This document shows, piece after piece, positions 14,928-21,116 of a stretch of DNA of 21,116 bases. The stretch is from Clostridia bacterium (GTDB lineage: Bacteria; Bacillota; Clostridia; Oscillospirales; CAG-272). The stretch is from assembly GCA_900767415.1 (NCBI GenBank), contig CAAFYZ010000056.1, positions 1-21,116 on the forward strand. The letters are read 5' to 3'. Positions within the stretch are counted from its first letter, which is position 1; every line of letters starts with the position of its first letter. The notes under the pieces were generated by a model that saw only the letters and a list, made by a program, of their open reading frames with translations, was not told the DNA's origin and ran no database searches. The translations under genes were made by a program, and so were the position numbers.

Positions 14928-16409
14928 TTACATAATGCTTGCTTTTTTATGAAAGCGTCGTGCATTTCCTGCCTCCCGCACCGTGCGAGAAGCCATACGG
15001 GCGGCGCGCTCTCCGAGCGACAGTGCCGTCGGCAGTCCGCCGGGCGGCGACTGCCATTGCGTGGCGAGAAAGACGTTTTTCCACCCGAAAAGGCGCGGGG
15101 AAAGTGCGTGCGGCAGCCGTCCGGGCGGCAAAAGAAACCCCATATACGTCCCGAGCGGCGCACCGGTAAAGCGGCGATAGGTCGCCGGCGTCCAGATGTC
15201 GAGCGGGCGGAGTTTTCCCGACAGGGAGGGAAAGCGATCCACGATGTCCCCTTCGGTGTCGGCAAGCAGTCGCGCCTTCTCTTTCCGATATGCCTCCCTG
15301 TCTTTGGAGAGGTCGAGAAAATGCCGACACCCGTCTTCATAGAAAAACCGCATGGTTGTGATGACCGTCTCCCCTTCGGGAGCGAAGGTCGGCTCATGCG
15401 AAAACTCGCGCAGAACGAGCCGTCCGTCCCCAACCTCATAGGGCTTTCCCGACCGACCGATCCGCAAAACGAGATCCCCGGAAAACGGGAGAGCGGCAGG
15501 CGCGGCGAAGGCGCACCCCACGCTCGAAAAGCGGTGCATAGCAGGGTCGCGATAAAACGCCGTCATGGCGCGCGGCATCGGCGCGTCGAGAATCTTCCCG
15601 AAGAGGGCGGCGGGGTCGGCGGCGAGAATCACCGCATCGGCGGCGATCTCCTCTCCGTCCGCGAGGCGGACGCCGTATGCCTCTTTCCCCTCCGTCAGAA
15701 CACGCACGACCTCCTGCCCCGTGCGCAGTTCCCCGCCGAGGGAGAGAAAGCGTTCCGTCATGCGCTCCGCCGCGGCGAGCGAGCCGCCGACCGGCAGATC
15801 CGCGTTCCCCGCGCAAAAGTTCGCCGCCGTGAAAAGAAAGGCGAGAGAGGCAAAATCCCGCCCGACAAGTCCCGTCATGAACCGACGGAGCAACGGGTGC
15901 GAAAAGCGGTCGGCGAGCTCTCCCGCCGACAGACAATAATAGCGCGACAGCGTCGGCAGAGCACGCAGGGCGGAAGACAGCGGCAGCGACTCCGACGCCC
16001 CCACGCAAAAGCGCATCAGGGCGCGTACCGCCCGACAAAAGCGGAGCGTCTCCTCCGCGTCTTCGGGAGCGAGGGTGAGCATCTGCCGCTCGGTCTTCTC
16101 AAAATTGCGGAAGAGAGAGACGCTCTCCCCGCCCTCTTCGACGGTATAGAGAAGAGGGAGACGGCGCACCCCTTCCCCGCCGATGACGCCGATCTCCCGC
16201 CAAAGACGCTCTTCTTTCGTCCCCTCCCGCGTCCCGATCAGCCAATGTACGCAGTTGTCGATCGTATATTCGCCGCGGCGCCAACCGGTGAGATTCCCGC
16301 CCGCGATGTCCTGCCGCTCGATCACGATCGCGCGGTGTCCCTCCTTCGCGGCGAAAATTCCGGCGGAAAGTCCCGCGACCCCGCCGCCGACAATGACAAA
16401 AACAGCCAT
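14928..16409 (-). CDS. FAD-dependent oxidoreductase, phytoene-desaturase-like
   Basis: This 493-aa NAD(P)/FAD-dependent oxidoreductase opens with a Rossmann beta-alpha-beta unit: VIVGGGVAGLSAG (Gly8, Gly10, Gly13), with Glu31 in VIERQ binding the FAD ribose, then an AGGNLTGWRRGEY segment typical of phytoene desaturase/carotene isomerase-like enzymes. The C-terminal FAD motif reads WQSPPGGLPTALSLGERAA. The substrate is unknown; no carotenoid genes are nearby. The longer frame from 16535 is rejected because Met43 sits right before the Rossmann fold with GGGAGG upstream. Unusually, that ATG lies inside one arm of a 13-bp inverted repeat (see the hairpin at 16399-16451). The germination gene follows after 35 nt and may be co-transcribed. 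Confidence 0.92.
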   Translation of the reverse strand: MAVFVIVGGGVAGLSAGIFAAKEGHRAIVIERQDIAGGNLTGWRRGEYTIDNCVHWLIGTREGTKEERLWREIGVIGGEGVRRLPLLYTVEEGGESVSLFRNFEKTERQMLTLAPEDAEETLRFCRAVRALMRFCVGASESLPLSSALRALPTLSRYYCLSAGELADRFSHPLLRRFMTGLVGRDFASLAFLFTAANFCAGNADLPVGGSLAAAERMTERFLSLGGELRTGQEVVRVLTEGKEAYGVRLADGEEIAADAVILAADPAALFGKILDAPMPRAMTAFYRDPAMHRFSSVGCAFAAPAALPFSGDLVLRIGRSGKPYEVGDGRLVLREFSHEPTFAPEGETVITTMRFFYEDGCRHFLDLSKDREAYRKEKARLLADTEGDIVDRFPSLSGKLRPLDIWTPATYRRFTGAPLGTYMGFLLPPGRLPHALSPRLFGWKNVFLATQWQSPPGGLPTALSLGERAARMASRTVREAGNARRFHKKASIM

Positions 16410-16451
16410 ACACCCTCCCGATAAAATACTCGGAATCAGTATGGCTGTTTT
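16399..16451 (-). promoter_or_regulatory. Hairpin covering the start codon of the FAD oxidoreductase
   Basis: AAAACAGCCATAC (16399-16411) and GTATGGCTGTTTT (16439-16451) are perfect 13-bp inverted repeats. In the minus-strand RNA the 3' arm contains the ATG (16409-16407). An inner stem TTCCGA/TCGGGA covers the first part of the GGGAGG ribosome site. The 3' arm continues into TTTTT, so it also resembles an intrinsic terminator. It could be a translational switch or attenuator, or the terminator of the upstream XRE gene. Confidence 0.6.
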
Positions 16452-16495
16452 GAAAAAAATCATGCACCGAAAACGAAAAAATCTCTTTTGTCCCG

Positions 16496-16717
16496 TCACG
16501 GATGCAGTTTTCGCGGGATGTCCACCAACCCGCAAAGATAATCCACGGAAATATTATAGTACTCCGCCAAAATCACATATTTGTCAATCCCCATCAACTG
16601 TGCACCCGTCTCCCACTTGCTCACCTGCTGTTGCGTCGTCTTCAGAAGGGCGGCGATTTCCGCCTGCGTCTTGTCCCGATCTTCCCGCACGTCGCGCAGT
16701 CTCTGATATGTCGTCAT
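16496..16717 (-). CDS. XRE-family helix-turn-helix repressor
   Basis: This 73-aa single-domain DNA-binding protein has the HTH_3 pattern DKTQAEIAALLKTTQQQVSKWE (about 14-35) followed by the helix that ends KYVILAEYYNISVDYLCGL. Such small proteins usually repress nearby genes as dimers. The ATG at 16717 has GGAGG about 11 nt upstream, a slightly long spacing. The neighbours are the FAD oxidoreductase downstream (86 nt gap) and a divergent XRE-membrane gene, so either could be a target. A promoter at 16789-16817 reads towards it. Confidence 0.9.
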   Translation of the reverse strand: MTTYQRLRDVREDRDKTQAEIAALLKTTQQQVSKWETGAQLMGIDKYVILAEYYNISVDYLCGLVDIPRKLHP

Positions 16718-16788
16718 GTGTGATTTTCCCTCCGTTTTCTACGGATCGGCGAATTTTTTACGCTTAAATTCCCCTTTTCGGTTATTTT

Positions 16789-16817
16789 ACCATAGGTTGA
16801 AAATCTTCACTTGACAA
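16789..16817 (-). promoter_or_regulatory. Leftward promoter of XRE repressor
   Basis: On the minus strand TTGTCA (16812-16817), a 17-bp spacer and TATGGT (16789-16794) are present. The -35 box overlaps the -35 of the rightward promoter almost base for base, so binding at one may exclude the other. Confidence 0.5.
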
Positions 16818-16839
16818 TACACTTTTTAAGATGTATAAT
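16811..16839 (+). promoter_or_regulatory. Perfect consensus rightward promoter
   Basis: TTGACA (16811-16816), a 17-bp spacer and TATAAT (16834-16839) predict a start near 16846, leaving about 218 nt before the next gene at 17064. This is either a long regulated leader or a separate small RNA. Confidence 0.85.
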
Positions 16840-16984
16840 AAAAAAGGTATAAAAATTTTCTTCATTTTGTCGAATTTTCGTAAAAAGCGGAAGAAAACCC
16901 GCACCCTCGTGCGCTTTTCCGTGAAAAAAACCGGCAATTCAACCGAAAGTAGAAAACATTCAACAAACGGAAGAGCGCTTTTCC

Positions 16985-17013
16985 TTGACTTTTTCCTCGC
17001 CGCCATGTATCAT
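16985..17013 (+). promoter_or_regulatory. Second rightward promoter, proximal to XRE-membrane gene
   Basis: TTGACT (16985-16990), a 17-bp spacer and TATCAT (17008-17013) predict a start near 17020, 44 nt before the ATG at 17064. It fits as the main promoter of the two-gene unit that follows. Confidence 0.7.
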
Positions 17014-17063
17014 AGAATCACGACCGGATTCGGCGGAAAACATCTTGAAAGGAACACATTTTT

Positions 17064-17909
17064 ATGACTTGCGGAGAAAAAATCACAAAACTCAGAAAAG
17101 AAAAAGGACTGACGCAGGCGGAACTCGGAGAAAATCTTCACGTCACGTTTCAAGCGGTGTCCAAATGGGAGCGCGGAAGCTCGACGCCCGATTTTGAAAC
17201 CATGTGCCTGCTTGCCAAATTCTTTGACGTCCCTCTCTCTTATTTTGACCCTTCGGCGGGAGAAAATACCGCGGAGGGCGCCGCGACGGGCGACGAAGAG
17301 GACAATACCAATGATAAGGAAGCAAAGCCCGAGATCGTCGGTATGTGTACCAAGTGCGGTATCGTCATCCGCGAAGGAGAGGCAGACACCTCGTCTCCCC
17401 TCGTCTGCCGCGCCTGCCGCAAAAAAGAAGAAGATCAAAGACGCCGCGAAAAAGAAGCCGCACAGCACAAAGAAGCGGAGCGGGTACGCGGGGTAAAGAA
17501 GATCCGCAACCGCGGTCTGATCTTCGGTGCGCTGATTACCGCCGTCATTGATGTGTTCGGCATCATCGGCATGGTTCAAAACGGGGAGGAAGCGGGCACG
17601 ATGATCGGCTCGGTGCTTGCCGTGACCGTCATCCTTTACACCTTCTTCTCCCAGCTTTTCTGGGGCGGGATCGTCGCCGACGTCGCCTTTGCAGGCGGCA
17701 AGGTGATCGGCTCTGTCGGCGTGATCTTCGATCTGGACCTTGACGGCTTTATTTTCCTGATCGTCGCAAAAATCCTGATCGCACTCTTCCGTTTTCTCGT
17801 CTATCTCGTCACGCTTGCCGCGACTGTTGTTGCCGCTATCGTTATCAGCCCGTTCACCTTCCTCCCCCAACTTCTCAAGCTGAACCGCGGCGTAGAACTG
17901 GATGATTGA
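17064..17909 (+). CDS. XRE regulator with zinc ribbon and membrane domain
   Basis: This 281-aa protein joins three parts. Residues 1-62 are a canonical helix-turn-helix (GLTQAELGENLHVTFQAVSKWERG). Residues 94-118 hold two CxxC pairs (Cys95/98 and Cys115/118) that look like a zinc ribbon, followed by a highly charged Lys/Arg/Glu helix to about 148. Residues 151-270 are hydrophobic, with about four membrane helices. It should be a membrane-anchored transcription regulator that could sense an envelope or redox signal; its target is unknown. AAAGGA (17048-17053) lies 10 nt before the ATG. It is followed after 25 nt by the lipoprotein gene without a terminator, so the pair is probably an operon. 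Confidence 0.88.
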   Translation: MTCGEKITKLRKEKGLTQAELGENLHVTFQAVSKWERGSSTPDFETMCLLAKFFDVPLSYFDPSAGENTAEGAATGDEEDNTNDKEAKPEIVGMCTKCGIVIREGEADTSSPLVCRACRKKEEDQRRREKEAAQHKEAERVRGVKKIRNRGLIFGALITAVIDVFGIIGMVQNGEEAGTMIGSVLAVTVILYTFFSQLFWGGIVADVAFAGGKVIGSVGVIFDLDLDGFIFLIVAKILIALFRFLVYLVTLAATVVAAIVISPFTFLPQLLKLNRGVELDD

Positions 17910-17934
17910 TCAATTTTATTTTGGAGGTACATAT

Positions 17935-20634
17935 ATGAAACACCGCGCACGACTCTTTCTCTCTCTTCTCCTCGTTCTCCTTCTCTTCGCGCTTGTCGCC
18001 TGTGGCGAAACCCCGCCGGAACCGACGCCCACGCCAAACCCCGGGACACAGGAACCGTCGGACAATCCGAACCCCGCACCGAACCCCGGAACGCAGGAAC
18101 CGTCGGACAATCCGAACCCTACACCGAACCCGGAAGACAAAAAAACCTTTACCGGCATCGCCTTCCCCGATAAGACCGTCACCTACGACGGCACGGAACA
18201 CGCCCTCGCGATCACCGGCACGCTGCCGGACGGCACCTCCGTTTCCTATGAAAACGAAAAAGGAACGAACGCGGGCACTTACGCGGCGACTGTCACCGTT
18301 TCCAAAGAAGGATATACCACGCTTTCGCTGAACGCCACGCTTACGATCAACAAAGCGGACTTCACCGGTATCACTTTCCAAGGCAAGACCCTCACCTACG
18401 ACGGCGCGGAACACGCCCTCGCGATCACCGGCACGCTGCCGGACGGCGCCTCCGTTTCCTATGAAAACGAAAAAGGAACGAACGCCGGCACTTACGCGGC
18501 GACGGCTACGCTCTCGCGCGAAAATTACAATACCAAAATCCTGAACGCCACGCTTACGATCAACAAAGCGGACATTCCCGACGGACTGATCACCTTCTCC
18601 GACGCAGAAGTCGAATACGACGGCCTCAGCCATTCGCTCGTCATCGTCGGCGCTGTACCGAACGGTTGCTCCGTCGTCTACACCTACAACGGTGAAACGC
18701 GCGATTCCGTTACAGCCGGCGGGGACTATACGGTCGTTGCGACGGTTTCCGGGCAAAACCACAACGCACGTCAATACACCGCTAAACTCACGATCAAAAC
18801 CACGGAAAAACAGCTTTGGAGCGTCATGATCGGGAATGTCGTATACTTCCAGAATCCCCTGGACAACGACACTCTTTATAAATACGCCGACGGCACGCTT
18901 ACCAAGATCGGCAACGACGAAGCCAACTACCTGACTGCCGTCGGAAACGATCTGTATTTCACGAGCAAGGGTCTGCTCAGCTCGAATATCAAGAAGTTGA
19001 CGACAGCGCAGGAAGTTTCCACCTCGAATCCGTCGACCGTCTATTCGGCAAATGCTCAATATCTTGCCGTCTCGGACGGATACCTCTACTTCGCGGTCAA
19101 CAGTCTTCTCGGCGGAGAAAAGAACGGTATTTACCGCTATTCCCTCTCTGCCGAAGATGACACTCTTGCCACGCAGATCTACAAAGGAAATGCAAGCTGG
19201 CTGTGCGTATACGGAAGCAGAGTCTATTTTGCAGCCGGTTCCTCCAAAGGTAAACTTTGCAGTATCCCCACCGCCGGAGGCGCTGTCACGGAATATACAA
19301 GCGATCTGCTAACCGAAAGAGATATCACGGAAATGATCATCAACGGAAGCACCCTTTACCTGAACATCGGTTCTGCCACAAAGGGATACGCCCTCCATCG
19401 GATCGACCTCCCCACTTCCACGATCACAAAGCTGACATGCGACGCCGGGAAAAATCTGACCGTCATTGGCAATACACTCTATTATATCAACTCCGACCTT
19501 CTGACCTCCTCCGTTTTCGGCAAGGGCGTGTACAAGGTTCTGACCGGCGCGTCCGGAAACCTTCCGGGTATGAAGATTGTCGACGAGCAGGTCTACTCCC
19601 TCACGGGTGACGGCACAAAGCTCTATTATTACCGCCACGCGAACAAGCACCTCATGTGCTACAACCTCTCGGACGATACCGCAACCGACATCATGGCGGA
19701 CTTTATCCCCGTGGATAACACTTATGTCATGGGTTACGCCGAGACGAAGGAATACGGCGGCGAGATCTATTACATCAACAACCGTGACGGCGGTGCGATC
19801 TACAAGTACAATCCGATGACCAAAGGACACTTCAAGGTGATCGCGGACGCCAGCGCCGACTTCTGGTTCCACGACGGTTATATGTATTACAGCAAGTATG
19901 TGCTGACGAATTACGATCTCTATAAGCTCGATATGAAGGGCGGCTCGGATCCTATGCGCGTCTCGAAAAACCGTATCGACGCACTCACATTTGACGGCGA
20001 CTATATTTATTTTGTCGATAACGGCGCGACGGCGAACCGTATCCGCCGCGTTCCGAAGACTTCTCTCGATTTCGATACCGACGCCGTGCAGGTGGGCAAG
20101 GACAATGTCAATTACCGCTCCCTCTTCGTCTTGGACGGTAAGCTGTACTATTGCACGAACCCGACCGTCGGATATAAGAATTTCTGCTCCGTTGATATTA
20201 ACAATTTCACGGACAAGACCGCGGGCACGAAGATCGGGCTCGGTGAGATGTTCACCTTTGTCGGCGGAAAATTCTACGTCTACAATCAGAAAGATAAAAC
20301 CGTATATTCCTATGATCCGACGACCGGCGCCGTGAAGAACGCCCTCGCGACAAAGGTCGAGATCGTCGATATGGTGAATGACGGCACGAACGTCTATTAC
20401 GCGAGCGTCACGAAGGACAGCGAAGGTCTTTACAGACTCACTCCCGCGGGAGCTTCTGCAAAGGTATATTCCGGCGCGGTTGACGGCCTCGGCTCGACGA
20501 GCAAAGGCATCACCTTCGTCGATGTGAAAATCACCTATATATCCGAAATGCCGGTTGCCGACGGTGTCGCGGGCGAAGGATACCTCTATCTCTACGACGG
20601 AGAAACGACCAAATCTCTCAACAAACCCCAATAA
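17935..20634 (+). CDS. MBG-repeat and beta-propeller surface lipoprotein
   Basis: This 899-aa lipoprotein has a signal peptide with lipobox LVAC (Cys23 is the lipidated residue). It continues with a Pro/Asn/Thr linker made of two 15-aa repeats (PNPGTQEPSDNPNPA type), then three MBG-like immunoglobulin-fold repeats of about 71 aa (about residues 70-295, each with TYDG..HALAITGTLPDG and GTYAAT-type motifs). A long C-terminal region (about 300-890) of short blades with YLYF/IYYINN/KLYYC-type strands follows. The last part resembles the DUF5050-type beta-propeller found in clostridial surface proteins. It is anchored in the outer face of the membrane, and ligand binding is likely but unidentified. 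GGAGG (17923-17927) is 7 nt before the ATG. A very strong terminator follows. Confidence 0.9.
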   Translation: MKHRARLFLSLLLVLLLFALVACGETPPEPTPTPNPGTQEPSDNPNPAPNPGTQEPSDNPNPTPNPEDKKTFTGIAFPDKTVTYDGTEHALAITGTLPDGTSVSYENEKGTNAGTYAATVTVSKEGYTTLSLNATLTINKADFTGITFQGKTLTYDGAEHALAITGTLPDGASVSYENEKGTNAGTYAATATLSRENYNTKILNATLTINKADIPDGLITFSDAEVEYDGLSHSLVIVGAVPNGCSVVYTYNGETRDSVTAGGDYTVVATVSGQNHNARQYTAKLTIKTTEKQLWSVMIGNVVYFQNPLDNDTLYKYADGTLTKIGNDEANYLTAVGNDLYFTSKGLLSSNIKKLTTAQEVSTSNPSTVYSANAQYLAVSDGYLYFAVNSLLGGEKNGIYRYSLSAEDDTLATQIYKGNASWLCVYGSRVYFAAGSSKGKLCSIPTAGGAVTEYTSDLLTERDITEMIINGSTLYLNIGSATKGYALHRIDLPTSTITKLTCDAGKNLTVIGNTLYYINSDLLTSSVFGKGVYKVLTGASGNLPGMKIVDEQVYSLTGDGTKLYYYRHANKHLMCYNLSDDTATDIMADFIPVDNTYVMGYAETKEYGGEIYYINNRDGGAIYKYNPMTKGHFKVIADASADFWFHDGYMYYSKYVLTNYDLYKLDMKGGSDPMRVSKNRIDALTFDGDYIYFVDNGATANRIRRVPKTSLDFDTDAVQVGKDNVNYRSLFVLDGKLYYCTNPTVGYKNFCSVDINNFTDKTAGTKIGLGEMFTFVGGKFYVYNQKDKTVYSYDPTTGAVKNALATKVEIVDMVNDGTNVYYASVTKDSEGLYRLTPAGASAKVYSGAVDGLGSTSKGITFVDVKITYISEMPVADGVAGEGYLYLYDGETTKSLNKPQ
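18034..18123 (+). repeat. Two tandem 45-bp linker repeats
   Basis: Units at 18034-18078 and 18079-18123 are nearly identical and encode the Pro/Asn-rich stalk repeat of the lipoprotein. A third partial unit starts at 18124. Confidence 0.85.
18181..18573 (+). repeat. Recent 213-bp tandem duplication of MBG domain
   Basis: Segments 18181-18290 and 18394-18503 (110 bp) differ at only three positions. Segments 18328-18360 and 18541-18573 (33 bp) are identical, all at an offset of 213 bp (71 codons). The third MBG repeat is diverged, so this duplication is the most recent. Confidence 0.9.
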
Positions 20635-20644
20635 GTGATAATGT

Positions 20645-20693
20645 CCCCGACAGGGACTTCCTCATGAGGAAGTCCCTGTCGGGGCTGTTTTTT
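20645..20693 (+). terminator. Strong intrinsic terminator of the lipoprotein operon
   Basis: A perfect 18-bp stem (CCCCGACAGGGACTTCCT at 20645-20662, arm 20667-20684) with loop CATG is followed by CTG and TTTTTT (20688-20693). It lies 10 nt after the stop codon. Confidence 0.95.
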
Positions 20694-20958
20694 ATTTTCT
20701 CTGTTCTTTTGTTTTTTCATTCTATCAAACATGTCAGGAGATTCGAAAAAACAAAGCGGAGAGAAAAGAAGGTTTCGCTCACACCGAATTGCGAAAAAAG
20801 TGTCACCAAGCGGCAGGTGAAGAAGGGTTTCTTCGCAAAAAGCGTTTCAATATGTCATTTTTTGAACCGCTTCCTTTGCTTAAGCCCTGTCGTTTTTCGG
20901 TTCGCAGGGAGGATTTTGTCGGGTTTTGAAAATTTTTTCACAAATTTGTCATAAAGTA
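20694..20958. other. Gene-free stretch
   Basis: No convincing gene on either strand. A nested inverted repeat is present: TTGCGAA ... TTCGCAA enclosing TCACC/GGTGA (about 20794-20841). An open frame here starts inside the terminator and lacks a ribosome site. Confidence 0.6.
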
Positions 20959-20987
20959 TTGACATTTGCAGAGAATCGGACTATAAT
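20959..20987 (+). promoter_or_regulatory. Perfect consensus promoter at right end
   Basis: TTGACA (20959-20964), a 17-bp spacer and TATAAT (20982-20987) predict a start near 20994. It drives a transcript that leaves the window. Confidence 0.88.
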
Positions 20988-20993
20988 GAAAAC

Positions 20994-21116
20994 AACATTT
21001 TTGAAATAGAAAAGTCCTGTCTTCGTTCTGTCGGAATCCGTCGAAAAGGCGCCGCCGCCCGCGCGCCATAGACCGACGGGCAACCGAAGAAAAAGGCAGG
21101 AAAACGATCTCCCGGC
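20994..21116 (+). ncRNA. Unassigned structured RNA or long leader, cut by window end
   Basis: No start codon with a ribosome site is seen in the 120 nt after the promoter. The sequence folds into nested helices: CCTGTC/GGCAGG (with one G-U pair), TTCG/CGAA, CCGTCG/CGACGG and GGCGC/GCGCC, with A-rich internal loops. That points to a structured non-coding RNA or a riboswitch-like leader. The AAAGTCCTG near 21011 faintly recalls the 5' end of Firmicute 6S RNA, but the length and promoter spacing do not fit. The identity is unknown. Confidence 0.45.

Larger units (their letters stand above)
16718..17063. other. Divergent regulatory region
   Basis: A 346-bp AT-rich region between two divergent XRE genes. 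It holds overlapping divergent promoters (16789-16839), a hairpin-forming stretch at about 16886-16921 (CGGAA...TTCCG around CGCAC/GTGCG), a palindrome GGAAGAGCGCTTTTCC near 16970-16985, and a second rightward promoter at 16985-17013. No protein-coding gene is seen. Confidence 0.7.

Noticed and set aside
13388..15439. 683-aa minus-strand frame over the germination and oxidoreductase genes
   Set aside because: Arg/Ser/Pro-rich out-of-frame shadow of two well-supported genes.
16410..16535. 42-residue upstream extension of the FAD oxidoreductase
   Set aside because: The Rossmann motif begins right after the ATG at 16409, which has GGGAGG; the extension overlaps the XRE gene and has no ribosome site.
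20664..20954. 96-aa plus-strand frame after the lipoprotein
   Set aside because: It starts inside the terminator hairpin, lacks a ribosome site and shows no protein-like pattern.
20994..21116. Assignment to 6S RNA
   Set aside because: Only a short 5' resemblance (AAAGTCCTG), about 16 nt downstream of the predicted start; the returning strand GGCAGG would close too short a molecule.

Overview
The window looks like a contig from an uncultured, spore-forming Clostridia-type Firmicute, probably assembled from metagenomic or single-library Illumina reads. Reasons: a GerA-family germination protein, Gram-positive lipoprotein and signal peptides with no outer-membrane proteins, strong GGAGG ribosome sites, TTGACA/TATAAT promoters, and a moderately GC-rich, GAC/GTC-rich codon style. 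The first 31 bases are an Illumina adapter, so the left end is a library artefact and not genome.

Region 1 (32-6398) is a type II-A CRISPR-Cas locus. On the minus strand the order is cas9-cas1-cas2-csn2, with each junction an ATGA start/stop overlap. A short leader and a CRISPR array follow, and the array is cut off by the contig end. Upstream of cas9, on the plus strand, a consensus promoter drives a tracrRNA. Its anti-repeat pairs perfectly with 23 nt of the 36-nt repeat, followed by a bulge, a 6-bp lower stem, a nexus hairpin and a terminator. All Cas9 nuclease motifs are intact, so the locus looks functional. The tracr promoter overlaps the cas9 translation-initiation region, and the only good leftward promoter seen lies about 400 nt upstream, so the cas mRNA leader may be antisense to the tracrRNA.

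Region 2 (6399-7100) has no gene. It holds tandem terminator-like hairpins, several promoter-like sequences and an imperfect palindrome flanked by 13-bp direct repeats.

Region 3 (7101-16717) is ordinary chromosomal accessory content. A plus-strand pair encodes an acidic small protein and a GxDLY/SGNH esterase. The minus-strand genes are a two-gene chromate-transporter pair, a P-type cation ATPase preceded by a secreted helical protein, a GerA-type germination protein, a phytoene-desaturase-like FAD oxidoreductase whose start codon sits in a 13-bp hairpin, and a small XRE repressor.

Region 4 (16718-21116) reads rightward. Divergent promoters share overlapping -35 boxes. They are followed by an XRE/zinc-ribbon/membrane protein, a large MBG-repeat plus beta-propeller lipoprotein, a very strong terminator, and finally a perfect consensus promoter driving an unidentified, strongly folded RNA or leader that runs off the end.

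The most interesting item is the type II-A module: a Cas9 ortholog whose guide-RNA architecture can be read directly from the sequence. No clearly unknown multi-gene defence system was seen besides it. No search was run, so family names rest on motif recognition.
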